This document shows, piece by piece, positions 1 to 11,586 of a stretch of DNA of 64,000 nt (positions are counted from its first letter, which is position 1; the number at the start of each line of letters is the position of its first letter). The notes under the pieces were generated by a model. It ran no database searches. It saw nothing but the letters and a program-made list of their open reading frames with translations, and was not told the DNA's origin. Origin of the DNA: Anagrus nilaparvatae (lineage: Eukaryota > Arthropoda > Insecta > Hymenoptera > Mymaridae); the NCBI GenBank assembly GCA_022575985.1, contig JAKSXM010000288.1, forward strand, positions 6,599,501 through 6,663,500, in the 5' to 3' direction. A program made the translations under genes and the position numbers.

Positions 1-519
1 GCTTACTCAGCTTTCATAATTTTCAATAGCTGTTTTAGCGTGTAGTGGAATCCGATTCTGAAAATATAAAGATAAATTATCCTGTTGAATATTCCCCTGT
101 TTAATAGCTTCCTACAATGCATATTAAAGATCTGCTTTTTTTAATAAACGTATATTTATTCTTAAATTCGTCAAATAATTTCTAGCTGAAAAACAAAAAC
201 TGTTTTCATAATTTTTTTATTTTTTTAAAACTAATTTTATGAAAAATATTGATTATTGTTAATTATTAGTATAAAAAATAATCATAATTAATATCTTGAT
301 TAAATTTTTGGCAAGCGAAGAAAAAGTTAAATTATTTTATGAATTATTGAAGATAAATAAACTAAAAGCAGAAAGTAATGCCTAAATCAATGTTAAAAGT
401 TTTATTTATTTAATATAAAATTAATAAAGTATTTGTTAAATTGGTTCCTCATAGAAAAGAAAAGTTTTAGTTTTTATTATGTCATTATTTTTTATTAGGT
501 AAATTAGATCATTAAGAGT
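1..519. other. AT-rich intergenic sequence, no gene seen
   Basis: No open frame with coding character or splice-consistent exon is visible on either strand. Around 445-452 there is a GGTTCCTC motif, which also forms the ends of the ~155-bp repeat elements elsewhere in the window, so this may be an old fragment of that family. Confidence 0.5.
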
Positions 520-870
520 ATTAACATGAAACATGTTCATTGGATGGGGTATTTAAAAAAGTCCGGCTTGACATCGGGGGGCGAAAAATTGATGTTTTTA
601 GGGTGAAAAATTGACGTTGGGGGGGGGGGTAAATGGACGTTTTTAAAGGGGAGGAGGTTAAAAAGTGACGTTTTTAGGGAGGGGGTGAAATGGACATAGA
701 ATATTTTTGATTTAGGGACTTAGAATAATTTGAAGTGGGAGTCAGAGCCTGATTATGCCCTGATAAGAACAAGAACTTAGAATACTTTAGATTTATGGAC
801 TTAGATAATTTATACTTCGGGATTTATTGTAATTTCGGTTTTAGAGCTTATAATGATTAGAGAGTATACG
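520..870 (-). repeat. Minisatellite-bearing element, GAACATGTTC family (copy C)
   Basis: The left edge reads ATTAACATGAAACATGTTCA, the reverse complement of the right end of the copy at 59568-60533. It is followed by GGATGGGGTATTT, a run of ~30-bp G-rich units (about 575-715) built on GACGTTTTTAGGGGGGG, and AT-rich units containing TTAGGGACTTAGAATA. The order is the same as in the other copies, read in reverse. No protein is encoded. Confidence 0.7.
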
Positions 871-880
871 TTAAAACTGT

Positions 881-945
881 TAGGCCCTTTCTACACCAGA
901 CAATATGATTTTATTTTATGATTATGTTCCCATTTAAAATGCATA
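881..945 (+). mobile_element. Left half of a hAT-type MITE split by a later insertion
   Basis: Begins TAGGCCCTTTCTACACCAGA and matches the first half of the intact MITE at 20917-21029 up to AAAATG(C/T)ATA. The match resumes at 4432-4481. The break falls exactly on a TA dinucleotide that is duplicated on both sides of the inserted element. I could not find an 8-bp duplication around the outer ends of this copy. Confidence 0.8.
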
Positions 946-1559
946 CACTGAAAAAAAATTCCGGTTGCCGCAACCGGATTATTCGTTTACGGCAACCGGA
1001 ATTCCGGCAACATTAAATTTTTTTTTTTTTACGACAAATGATTATTAAAACCATATATACAACAACTCCATGCATAAAAATTGATATTTAAAAAAAATTT
1101 ATAAAATTTTTTTATACTTTTCAAAAGTTGCGTATACATTATTTTTTTAACCCATTAAGGACCAATCGTACATAGTTGGACTTTTTATTACCAGACTGTT
1201 ACAAAACCTTTTTTTTTTATTTTATCAAGTTTTCTAGGGGTAAAAACGATTGCTTTTTCCAATTTTTACAACAGTTTTTACGTACAATCCCTCCAAAAGG
1301 GGTAAAAATAGGGGTAATCATGAATTTTCGGCTTTTTAAAATTTTTTCTGGACTTTTAGCTATAAAACCTTTATAACTTACTCCTTTTATTACCTAGACC
1401 TCTTAATACAGTTAAAAGTGTAATTTTAATGTATGTATATTTAAAGTATGATTTAAAAAAGTGATTTTCATTTAACGCTTATTCAAGTGACATTTATAAA
1501 AAAAAAAAAAAAACAATGACAAAATCGTTATACTTTTGTATTCTGCAAAAACAAAAATC

Positions 1560-2200
1560 ATAGTGTATCAAAAAGGGTTTAGTGCACTTTTGGACTAAGT
1601 GCACAGCATCAATTCATTAAAAAACACCACGCGGGCGGGCTCTTGTATTAGGAGCATAGATAGTGGCAGAAGTCGCCATCATCTTTTTTCGAGAAAGAAG
1701 AGGTACGAGGAAGGAGTATCAAGTCTCCCCTTTCATCAATATATCAACGCGCAAGACCACAGATCAGCTGGTCTCCCACCATCTCACTTATCGCGGGTAT
1801 CTAAGCATAACCGTCACAGCACTTTCGAGAAAGACTTCAGACACAGGTGTATGAAAGGTTGTCATTCATCAGGCGCCTTTTTTTTTACTTTATAAAATTC
1901 AGGTTAACGCCATCGTAAACCCCTATGTTTTTAACATTGAGTCGGTAAGGCAGAGTTCATTTTGAAAAAGGTCGCCAATCCATTTCTAATAAAATTTGTG
2001 GCTTTATATTGATTCATTCACTAAAAAAAATCATTCTTTATAGCCTAAAATATTTTTTTTGTTTTTTATACAGCTTAAACAAGATAGCCGACATTTAAGA
2101 AATTTTTACCGACACATTTGGGTTTAGGATGGCATTAAGAGTAAACTAAGCCTGTTTTACGAGGTAATATCTTTCTATATTTTCTCATCTTTAACTCATT
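1560..2200 (+). other. Possible 5' leader of the BEL/Pao-like remnant
   Basis: The stretch at 1600-1900 is less AT-rich than its surroundings and precedes the gag remnant in the same orientation. Its short frames resemble no protein family known to me. I found no match to the LTR at 3822-4210, so a 5' LTR is missing, diverged or replaced. Confidence 0.3.
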
Positions 2201-2203
2201 AAG

Positions 2204-3390
2204 ATGTCAGACGCAAAAGAACTTTACTAGCATCAAATTGCTGACGGTAATTCAATCATTAATTTCATTAAAAATTCAAAACTTAAAGGGGGAGAACGTA
2301 AATCCTTGGCAGTCTGGTCAAGCAGAAAGGAGCTACTCAAGGAATACTTGGACACCTTTTGACAGCGTCATCTAGACATTCAACTTTACAATGAAGAACT
2401 GAAGGAAATGCCATACTTCAAGGACAATCAGTACCTGGAGGTCGAGGAGGAATACATTAAAGCAATAAGCTTTCTCAACGAGTCAATCATCAGTGAAGCA
2501 CCTCCAGCCATACACACGTCACACAACGTTTTCCAGACATTGCCAAAGATCCCTCTTCCAAACTTTGATGGAGATCAACTTAAATGGGATTCCTTCAAAG
2601 AGATTTTCAAAGCCAGAATTGTCAACGCAGATTATGATCCAGTCATCAAACTGCAGCAACTTTTATCATGCCTTCAGGGTGAAGCAGCACGTCGTTTGGG
2701 CAGTCTTGAACTCGCCACAGCCAACTTCAAAGTTGCATAGGACAACTTGACTCGCAGATACGACAACAAGAGGATAAGGCTAAGTATACACATTTCACGT
2801 CTTGTTTCAGCTCTTCCTGTCAACTCCAAAACCACAGGGGACATCACACGCCTGCTTGTCTCCTTTGAAGAAAGTACCAGGGCTCTACGAGGTTTAGAAC
2901 AACCAGTGGATCACTGGGACGCTGGTTTGTCCAGCTCATAGTCTCTAAGCTGGATTACGCAACACGAACCGACTGAGAGAAATCCAGAGAAGCTGATGAT
3001 GACTTCTCAACGTACAAACAGCTCGCTGAATTCCTGGAGAATTGTGCCATAACTCAGGATGCTGCCAGGGCTTCCAGTGGCTTTTCACAACCTTCCAACA
3101 AACCAGAAGGACCTTTAAGCACCACTAGCAAGAAATCCAACATTTCAGCTCACACCACGAGTCACCAGCGATCTATGCCAAGCTGCCCACTCTACACTGG
3201 GGAATCTCACTACTTATCTAAGTGTTCCAAGTTCCTGCAGATGGATGTACCACAACGGCGTAACCTGATGACATCTCATCCAGTTAATTGTTACAACTGC
3301 TTGGGGCCAGGGCACCAGCAAAACAAATGCTCCTCCAAGCGAACCTGTTTCTCATGCGCTGAGCAACATCATACTCTGCTCCACCAGTGA
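2204..3390 (+). pseudogene. Broken gag of a BEL/Pao-type LTR retrotransposon
   Basis: A gag-like reading frame begins at the ATG at 2204 and is interrupted by in-frame stops near 2228, 2360 and 2738, a further stop near 2939, and at least one frameshift before 3175. The recognisable parts are a central region containing LPKIPLPNFDGDQLKW, typical of the arthropod Pao/BEL gag, and a C-terminal pair of zinc knuckles (CYNCLGPGHQQNKC followed by CFSCAEQHHTLLH) near 3286-3386. The intact protein would package element RNA. No protease, reverse transcriptase or integrase follows; the gag is succeeded at once by a short tandem repeat and then the 3' LTR, so pol is deleted. It lies inside the TA-flanked element. 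Confidence 0.85.
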
Positions 3391-3525
3391 CAACTTAGCA
3401 GCTCCAACAGCAGCAAACTCAGCGGCTCCAATAGCGGCAACCTTAGCAGCTCCAATAGCAGCAACTTCAGCGGCGCTAATAGCGGCAACCTCAACAGCTC
3501 CAATAGCAACCAAATCATAAACCTG
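3385..3525 (+). repeat. Short tandem repeat, AGCTCCAATAGC(A/G)GCAAC units
   Basis: Five to six imperfect copies of a ~24-bp unit directly after the gag zinc-knuckle region. If read in the gag frame they would give a Ser/Asn-rich tail. They fill the position where pol would begin. Confidence 0.6.
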
Positions 3526-3821
3526 TTCCAACCAACGTGGCGTTCCAGACGTGGGTCAGTTCACGGCAGGCGGTCCAGTTTCAACATCATAAGAAGTCTA
3601 AAATTAACTTTGTACAAAATTAATTAAGTTTTTTCTTTTTTTCTTTTCAATTTTCAATTAAATTTACAACTTAATTAATTTTAAATTTGAAGATGATGTA
3701 AAACAAAACTTAAATTTGCATTGTATAGAATCACGCGTTAAATTCCATTTAAATTTCAATTTATATCAATTACTAAAGAAACTTATTTTTTGTTAAATAA
3801 GATTTAACAAGGCAGGCGGTA

Positions 3822-4210
3822 TGTTGCGGCCAATTGCTAAAAAATCATATTTTTCTATTTTTTCATTTTAAATATTCGCGGTAAATGTTTTACGCGATAT
3901 TGTAGTTATTTGAATTATCGGCCCCCGGTTTTAGGGCCCCTTCTCTAACGTCAAACTTTCACCGGTTCTATAAAACCGATGCGCATACATCGCTCTCATT
4001 CTGTGGTCGGCCGTCGCGCCTTTAACAATCAATTAGTCAATTGCTTAATTCATTTCTTAAACGCCAGCTTTTATTAACTTCAATTTTTATACAGTCCGCT
4101 AATCTACTATTTTTATGTAAGTGAATTTTACCAGTGATAGAAAATAATTAACTATATTTTAATTAAATCGTGTGAATTTATTCATTTACCTAAAACCGAA
4201 TTTCCCGACA
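3822..4210 (+). mobile_element. LTR of the BEL/Pao-type element (389 bp)
   Basis: Begins TGTTGCGGCC straight after a purine-rich AGGCAGGCGGTA tract that could be the polypurine primer, and ends CCCGACA, giving TG...CA boundaries. A TATA-like TCTATAAAACC lies at about 3967-3977, followed some 30 bp later by a GC-richer stretch, the layout of an LTR core promoter. No second copy is seen upstream, so this is an unpaired LTR. The exact right boundary is inferred from the CA end alone. Confidence 0.6.
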
Positions 4211-4431
4211 TTTCCTAAATAATCTATCCAAAATATAACATAATGTATACACAAATTTTAAAAAGTATACAAAATTTTAAAACTTTTTTTTAAATATCAA
4301 TTTTTATGCATGGAGTTGTTGTATATAAGGTTTTAATAATCATTTGTCGTAAAAAAAATATCTAATGTTGACGGAATTCCGGTTGCTGCAACCGGAATTT
4401 CAGTTGCCACATACGGAATTTTTTTTCAGTG

Positions 4432-4481
4432 TAGAAATGTAATTTTGAAAAAAGATAATCTTGTCTGGTGTAGAGACGGCC
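4432..4481 (+). mobile_element. Right half of the split hAT-type MITE
   Basis: Reads TAGAAATGTAATTTTGAAAA and ends GTGTAGAGACGGCC, matching the second half of the intact MITE at 20917-21029. Confidence 0.8.
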
Positions 4482-4486
4482 TTATA

Positions 4487-4535
4487 AGTGAACATGTTCG
4501 ATAATTGTTGGTTGTGTGAAAACACAACAACCAAA
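4487..4535 (-). repeat. Hairpin end of a GAACATGTTC-family element (copy E)
   Basis: Contains GAACATGTTCGATAATTG followed by a hairpin GGTTGTGT/ACACAAC. On the minus strand this matches the left end of the copies at 30531 and 59568. The body of the element is not recognisable. Confidence 0.5.
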
Positions 4536-5974
4536 AGAGGCTCCTCATAATATGAGCCCACCTGAAAAGGAAGTACTATTTGGTGATAGTCCATCAAGAG
4601 AACGGAAACTGTATAATGATCAAAGGAGGATAAGCTATAGATCAAGAGTATGATTTCTGCCCACAAATCTATGCTTGAAATTCGCATTTTTTTTCTATCT
4701 CTTGTTTTTCCTAGAGAAGAAAGTAACATCTTTCAACCAGTATAGTTAAAACAGAATATGCACTTATCAAACTATAGCTTATTTTTTTTTTTTTTAATAA
4801 TTAAATTAAATATTTTATTGCTTATAAAAAAAAAAACAGATTGTGTCAGGATCGAACCGGAGACCTTAAAAGGTATATATTACAAATCTAACACGCTTTT
4901 TTTAAACGTAAACCTTTATTTTTCAAAAAAAATTACATCATGCATGAAGCCAATAGTGGTTACAATCAAGAGGCTTTTTAAAATATACTTGTTACAATTA
5001 TGGCCGTGAGAGGCTCTCAAGAGCATAAATTCTTATGTTTAGATTAAATTAATTTTTTTTAAATTCTTTTTTTACATGCTACCACCTGCGCTATCGTTGC
5101 ATATGCGTTAAAATCGAATTTTGATAATCATATACCCTGAATATTTTTTTGTAATATGTAAATTATTGAATATTTATGTAATTATAATCTTATTATTTTT
5201 TATTTTTGCATCAAGTGCACCAATTTACATCTAAAAATAAAAAACTATGTACTTGCACGGGATGAAAGAATCATATTATGTGCATTTCTACGAGAAAGTA
5301 CTTTTTATGAGCACCAAAAATGAAGAAAAAAAAATTTACGAGGTCGCGACTGCCACCATGATTTTTTTTGCGTAATCCTTTATTTATTATAATTTCGGGA
5401 AATTAAAACTGATATATATAAGTCAACATGTCTCATGTTAACAAAAAAAAACAGTTGTAATTTTTTCCTTTTAAACTGTTAATATAAATTTAAAAATTTG
5501 CGGTTTCTTTATATTGTACAAAATTTTTTTGTGAAAAGAAAAACACCCTCCTGGTACATAATAATAATCAAAATCGGCCTTGGGCAATATAAATAAAAAG
5601 GCCCACTGGAGGAGTTGTACATTAAATAGAGTAAATATGGATGAGATATAGAAATTTCTGGTACCCGGAGTTTTTTTGGTTCGCATACTAACCATTAGGT
5701 TTTCGATTATTTAAAAACAGGTCAAAATACAAGTCCAGTTACGTTTCACTCATAAATTCAGAAAAAAGGAGCTTAGCTATTTTAAATAAGGATCACATAT
5801 ATATTTAAACAATTTGTTTTATCATCACAAATACATTTATTCATGACATCAGCCGTATATACATCTAAGTACATTTATTTAAGTATATACACAAGTAACT
5901 TAAAAAAAATTACATAATTTATTCTATAATGTAAAAAAATATTGAATTTTCTTAAAACTAAAAATTTTTAAGTA
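4536..5974. other. AT-rich stretch, no gene seen; holds candidate poly(A) signals for the minus-strand transporter
   Basis: Short frames at 4400-4729, 4758-5009 and 5471-5695 have no family resemblance. TTTATT at 5836-5841 and 5874-5879 reads AATAAA on the minus strand, 100-140 bp after the stop codon of the transporter at 5975, and is the best candidate for its polyadenylation signal. Confidence 0.4.
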
Positions 5975-8900
5975 CTAACGATCAAGTATACTTGTTTCTT
6001 TTGTATTATTACTTTTTTTCATTTTTAAAATTATAAATTCAGTAAACCACATAAGTATTGTTAGTGCTGTAACTGAATTGATGAACACCAAACTTAATGC
6101 ATAACTACCTGTTATGTCTCTTATTACACCTTTAAAAAATAAAGTTTTATTTTCAAATAAATTTTTTTTTTACGTCTAGGTAATAAAAAATAAAATTAAA
6201 AATAATTTACCTAAAACAGGACCAGCAAGCATAAGAATAATTCCATTACACATATATTGCATTCCTTGAGCTGCTCCTAATTTATTGAGGGGTACGTAAC
6301 TTGGTATTACTAATGTCATATAAACAGATCTGATTCCTTTGGCTATTCCTAGTAACACAGCCATAATTATGACTGTCTGATATTTTTTTACAAAAATTAA
6401 TGCTAAAAATTGTAGAATTAATTAATTCTTAAAAAAATATAAAGCTAAATTTAAATAATATTTTACAAATGATACTTTGAGCAACAAAACCTTGTAATTC
6501 TAATATATTAAATTTTTGAAAATGTTAATCAATAATAATTTAAATTCATTTTTGAGATAATAAGTACAATAAAAATAATAAAAAATTTTTTTTCTTTAAT
6601 AAAAAAAATCTTTTCATGTTAAATAAAATTTTTTTACTATCTCAAATAATAAAAATTTATATAAAATTAATGCTTACGTGTCCTAGTCATTATAAGTAAG
6701 AAAAGACTCAATAAGTACATTATTCTAGGTGGTTTACGTAACCATTCGCCAATAAATGGTGCTAATCCTCTTAAAACAAGATCAACAGTTGCTAAAACAC
6801 TCATCATTGTTGCTATTTGGTTATTTGTTAAATTCATATCAGCTAATATAAATGGTGTTAATACTGAAAAATTTAATTCAGCAAATATTGCTATTGACAT
6901 ACCAAGCATTATATTTGTATAAATTGGATCACGTAGTAACTCAAGTTCAAAAAATATCGCTATTTTAATTAATTGCTTCATTATAAACGAATGTTTTTTA
7001 TCTTCAGTTTTCTTATTTGTTTGATCAATGTTACTGAAATTTTATGAAAATAAGCATTTATGTAAATTTATTTATTTAAAAAAAACTTACTCATGAATTG
7101 AAGCATCGCTATTAAAATTTTGCAAAGGCTCTTTTTCTTCTTCGCAACATTCATCGACAACTTTAATCGTGAAAGGTAAAAGGTCTAGTTTTTTATTCGA
7201 TGAAACACTTGATGTTCTTATTCGATTTTCACGTAAATGAAAATTTTTTAAAAAATCAATTTCAGTACACGTTACTGACTGACTTCTTTTTTGATTTATT
7301 TGATATTTTGATAATTTGAAATCTTCTTGACTTAAGCTCCAATCTTTTATTTATTTTGTTTTAATTTAATTATCTTTAGTATTTAATTTTTTTAATTTTT
7401 GAATAAAACATTAAAATTTACATAATATTTTATTTTCTAATATAAAAAATTGATATTTTTTTGCATAATTACCTCGTACGTCCATTAATGATTTGTTTTG
7501 AATATTGATTGGTGTTTCGGATCCATAAAGACTTGCAGTTTCAATTTCGTAAGTTCCTGCTGTTACTGTATTTGATCTTTTACGCATTACATTTGTTGAA
7601 ACTTTGAATTCATCTTGATTTTTAGTTTCAGGCTCTTCTTCAACTATAGTATCGTTTTTAATTATGATTGGGACTAAAAATATTAAAAATTATGATTTAT
7701 TTTAAATTAACTGTTATATTTTGTAAAAAATTCTTACCATTAACAATATCTTGTTTATTTTCTTCGATAATCTTTTTTCTATGCCATTTAATTGGTTGTA
7801 ACATAGTAGCACCAACTAATGAATGCAGACTTAAGGCACCCAAAATTAACATTGTACCCTGTTAAAACTTTTTGAGTATTCTTACAATATAAATAAAAAT
7901 AAAATGATAAAACTTAAAACATAGTTTCTAATGTTTCTACTTATTATTATCTGAATAAAACAAAAACAGGTTCTGGTGATATAAAAATTTTAATTGGTAC
8001 AGGAAAAAATAGTCGCACTTCTCTTTCACCTCGAAAGATAATTTTCAATCAAAGAGGATTTGCTCCCTGCGAAATTATCAAAAATAGGAGGAAAATCACG
8101 TCCTTTTTAAAAAAAGGGAGGAAAAGATTGTATGAAAACAGGGCATGGTAAAATTAAGCTAAATAAAAGTACAATCAAAATTAGAATCAAGATAGAATAG
8201 GCATTTTTGCATTAAGTCGTAATTTTAAATACTTTTTAACTTAGTTCATAAAGAATTTATGCTTTAAAAAAATCAGTTATAATTATATTTTTGTATTTAC
8301 CTGAGGACCATAAATCGTAAGTAAATAAGATGTAAAATGTGGCATAAGAATTGGACCTAAACCATTGATTGCCATTGAAAAACCAGTAGCACGACCTCTT
8401 TTTTTATCAAAATAAGTATTTAATGCCAATGAAAATGAATTTAAACCCATAGACATTCCAATTGCTGTTAATAAATAATTATTTTTCTTATTAAAATATT
8501 AAACTAAAAAAAATATAATATTTAAAAAAATAATAATACGTACTTACAAGCCATTATTCCATAAAATAATAAAAATTCAATAAACGTTGTTGAAAATGAT
8601 GTAAATATAACACCAAATGAATATAAAAGTGAACTTAAAATAGATATTTTTCTGTAACCATAAAGTCTTAATAATGGACCATTTAATAAAGCAAGTAACA
8701 TTCCAAATGCTTGGTTCATATTAAGTATTATTGAAGTTTCAGTTGCTGATAATCCAAGATTAACAAATACGTCTTTGTAAACAAGACCAAAATTTTGCAT
8801 TAATGGAATCATTACAAGCTAAAAAATATTAAAATTTAGTATTTGGTAATTTAGGATTAGAAAATTTGACTGATCAGTTTTGTCAAAAAAAAATATTTAA

Positions 8901-9426
8901 TTTCGTCAGTTTTTCATTTTAAACGTAAATTTAATTTTTGGATTTTTTTAACTGGCTTTTTCCATTTTTAAATTATATTTAAAAGATAAACCGAAGACAA
9001 ATTTGCAAAAAAGGGTTCTGAAAATTATGACTTCTTATCTGGAATTTGAACTATTTTTTAATTAATTATAGAAATATTTGCTTTTTTATTGACATTCATT
9101 TACTATATTATTTTATCATTACTTATTTTATCTTTATTACCTTCGTTTACTTTTTAATATTACACATAAAAGACTCTGGCCTTGAAATATTACATTAAAA
9201 ATTAAATAAATAAAAAATTAGAAAAAATTTTGTTAACGATTAAAAAATAATTTCAATAAAATAGTACATATCGATAAAAATTCCTTTTATTTTTGACAAA
9301 GATAAATTTTTTATAGCTCGTAAAAATACAAAAAAACATACTTACACTACATAAAGCAGTAGCTAAAACAACCATCCAACCCCAACCTCCATCAGGAGCA
9401 ACATATTTGATCTTGTTATCGGGCAT
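5975..9426 (-). CDS. SLC16/MCT-type (monocarboxylate transporter family) membrane transporter
   Basis: Proton-linked carriers of this major-facilitator family move lactate, pyruvate, ketone bodies or related solutes across the plasma membrane; the substrate here cannot be read from sequence. Nine exons join in one frame: 9426-9346, 8818-8548, 8464-8301, 7858-7738, 7673-7473, 7343-7091, 7033-6678, 6402-6211, 6129-5975, giving 597 residues plus stop (1794 nt). All introns have GT-AG ends. The N terminus is short, then comes the family signature PDGGWGWMV (residues 11-19) leading into TM1. YFDKKRGRATGFSMA around residue 135 matches the second conserved region of TM5. Residues ~200-385 form a polar, charged loop between the two six-helix halves, as expected. 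The second half starts near ELLRDPIYTN and ends with a short Lys-rich tail. The start is the first ATG before the signature. A paralog lies head to head at 18611. Confidence 0.92.
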
Positions 9427-10181
9427 TGTAAGATTTTTTTTTTGTTATCAAAAAAATAATTAAGTATCCAAAATAGTTACTGAAAAATAGAATAAAAAAA
9501 TTCGTTTTACATTTTATGAATTTTCAATTTTTATATATTTCTATGTTACTTTTGTTCGACAAATCTATTGCAAATAAATGTATGAATATTAGAATTAAAT
9601 CGATATTCATATTGGTCAATTGTTAGTTATCTTATCATTTTGTTAACATTGAAGTTCTTGACTACTGAATTTTTTTTTTTTTTATTATTTTATTACTAGA
9701 CTATTAAATAGCCACGTTTGAAAAAATTAAATGTTTTTTTTATTAGTTGATAATTTATTTAATGTAAACAAAATACTACGCTATAGCATTATCTAGCGTA
9801 GAAATCTCATTTTAAGAGGCAGGGATTATAAAATAGACAACTCACTTATGGTACAGCGTGAAAACTGATCAGATGTTTAGAAAAAACTGAATTACTGGAA
9901 GAAATGAATAAAATTACAGAGATAAGAAACGATATAAAACTTAATCTTGCAACGAAGTAGATAAAGATCTAGGTGCTTGATCAGCGATTAAGCATATATT
10001 GAGTTCGACTTACGCAATACTTTTTATGTACCTGTCTGAAAACCGCTGAAAAAGCTAGTTTTTTTGTGTTGTGTCACAAATCTAAATTACGAAATTTCGA
10101 TTGCTACCAATTTTTTATATATTATGAAAAAAATTTTATTTGAAAAAATAATCCGAGTACCTATTGTCGTATCTTATTAAC
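9427..10181. other. Region upstream of the minus-strand MCT gene; no gene seen
   Basis: AT-rich DNA that would hold the promoter and any 5' UTR exon of the minus-strand transporter. I see no clear TATA box, open frame or mobile-element terminus. Confidence 0.4.
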
Positions 10182-10183
10182 TA

Positions 10184-10569
10184 CACTGTAAAAAGTAACT
10201 TTCTTAGATTCACAAAAAAAATAGATTTTTTTCGAAAAATTAGTGAATTTTCAAAAAATTTTGTAAATATTCGATAAAAATCGTAAATTTACTAAATTTA
10301 GTATATTATCGAAAAATTCGAGAATTCTCGATTTTTTTTTGTGATTTTATGAAAAAAGTTGTAAATTCACAACTATTTTTTATAAATTTTCGAAAAAAAA
10401 TTGTAAATTATCAATTTTTCTTGTGAATTCACAAACAAAAATCGAAAATACTCGAATTTTTTGTTAATATACTAAATTTAGTAAATTTACGATTTTTTTA
10501 GAATATTTACTGATTTTTCGAAAATGTTCTAATTTTTTTGTTAATATAAGAAAGTTACTTTTTACAGTG
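10184..10569. mobile_element. MITE, CACTGTAAAAAG family (386 bp)
   Basis: Ends CACTGTAAAAAGTAACTTTC and GAAAGTTACTTTTTACAGTG are perfect inverted repeats flanked by TA on both sides (10182-10183, 10570-10571). The interior is a chain of near-palindromes such as CGAGAATTCTCG and TTTACTAAATTTAGTA. There is no coding capacity. A sister copy lies at 26259-26671 and a fragment at 56905-57222. Confidence 0.88.
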
Positions 10570-10571
10570 TA

Positions 10572-11366
10572 AGTGAAGAAACAAATTAGCAATTTTTTAA
10601 TTTTTCGTTTCATTGATATAAAAAAGTTTTGATCTAATCTGCTACAAGATAAAGTGAATGAAAATGTAAAATCAATTTTTTATAAAAATTTATTTTTACT
10701 GATTGTTTTTTGTTTGAATTGAGTCTGGCGCATATATTATTCAGGAAGCAAAAATGTGTTTGCATACTAATAAATTTATATCATTAAAAAATAATTTATT
10801 ATGGTCGCAGATAAGCTTGAGTGTAATCACAAATCTTTCTAGTACGTGGATACATATTAGTCTGCCACTTAAATATCAAAATAAGATACTGAAAAATCGC
10901 TTTACAGAAACTTATTTTGCTTTTAAGCATTTTATTTTTGTAAGTAATTAATACTTATTTCATTTGCTGAAATTGAAAATGAAGATTTTTTTATTAAGTT
11001 AAAGATTAAATGTAATTTATTCATAAAAACAGCTTTCCAAAACAGTAAAGATAATTAATAAATAATTAGAAAAGTTATTAAAATCTTGTATCTTGTAAAA
11101 TATGTAACAAGTTGATATTTTCAATGAGTAGAAGATCTTATGTAGAAAGATAAATAAAATAATGTTTTGGAAATTAAAAATTTTAATGATCTTTTACAGA
11201 AGTTTTTTAATTTTAGGGAAAAATTGATATAATATAAAATCACGAAGAATTCCTAAATTGATGAATTTTATAAAAATTTTCTATAAGAATTTGGAAAAAT
11301 GGGCTAGAAATAAATTTAGTATATCATATTTAATTCAGACTTTTGTGATGATCGTAATCTCAAATC
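10572..11366. other. AT-rich intergenic sequence, no gene seen
   Basis: Short frames at 10754-10951 and 11258-11455 are low-complexity and lack splice-consistent neighbours. Confidence 0.4.
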
Positions 11367-11586
11367 CCCAAGTAAAAAAGAGAATATATTTTCAATATAT
11401 TGTATTGAAAAATATTCTCAATATATTCTCAATATATTGTTTATGTTTTATTTAACCTAAAAACTAAAAAAACATAATTTTTAGGTTGTATAAAATAAAA
11501 ACAATATATTGATAATATATTGATAATATATTTACAATATATTTCAAAAACAATATATTGAAAATATATTCTCTTTTTTACTTGGG
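11367..11586. mobile_element. Short TIR element with CCCAAGTAAAAAAGAG ends
   Basis: Left end CCCAAGTAAAAAAGAGAATA is repeated in inverse at the right, ending TCTCTTTTTTACTTGGG. The arms of ~40 bp carry AATATATTG tracts. The 220-bp size fits a MITE. No target-site duplication is clear. Confidence 0.7.

Larger units (their letters stand above)
946..4431. mobile_element. TA-flanked TIR element of ~3.5 kb (Tc1/mariner-like termini) carrying retrotransposon debris
   Basis: Starts CACTGAAAAAAAATTCCGG and ends with the matching TTTTTTTTCAGTG, flanked by TA on both sides (944-945, 4432-4433). The inverted repeats run about 200 bp (946-1150 against 4240-4431) and include palindromes built on CCGGTTGC(C/A)GCAACCGG and a shared block ending CAACTCCATGCATAAAAA. 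No transposase frame is present. The interior holds a broken BEL/Pao gag (2204-3390) and one LTR (3822-4210). The TA duplication and CACTG ends suggest the Tc1/mariner superfamily; without a transposase that is inference. Confidence 0.75.

Noticed and set aside
1599..1895. 98-codon plus-strand ORF as an independent gene
   Set aside because: It has no recognisable domain or splice neighbours and sits in the leader of a retroelement remnant inside a transposon.
4835..4905. tRNA gene on the minus strand
   Set aside because: A B box (GGTTCGATCC) and a T-run terminator are present, but the T stem does not pair, no proper A box lies at the right distance, and no acceptor stem forms. At best a worn tRNA-derived repeat.
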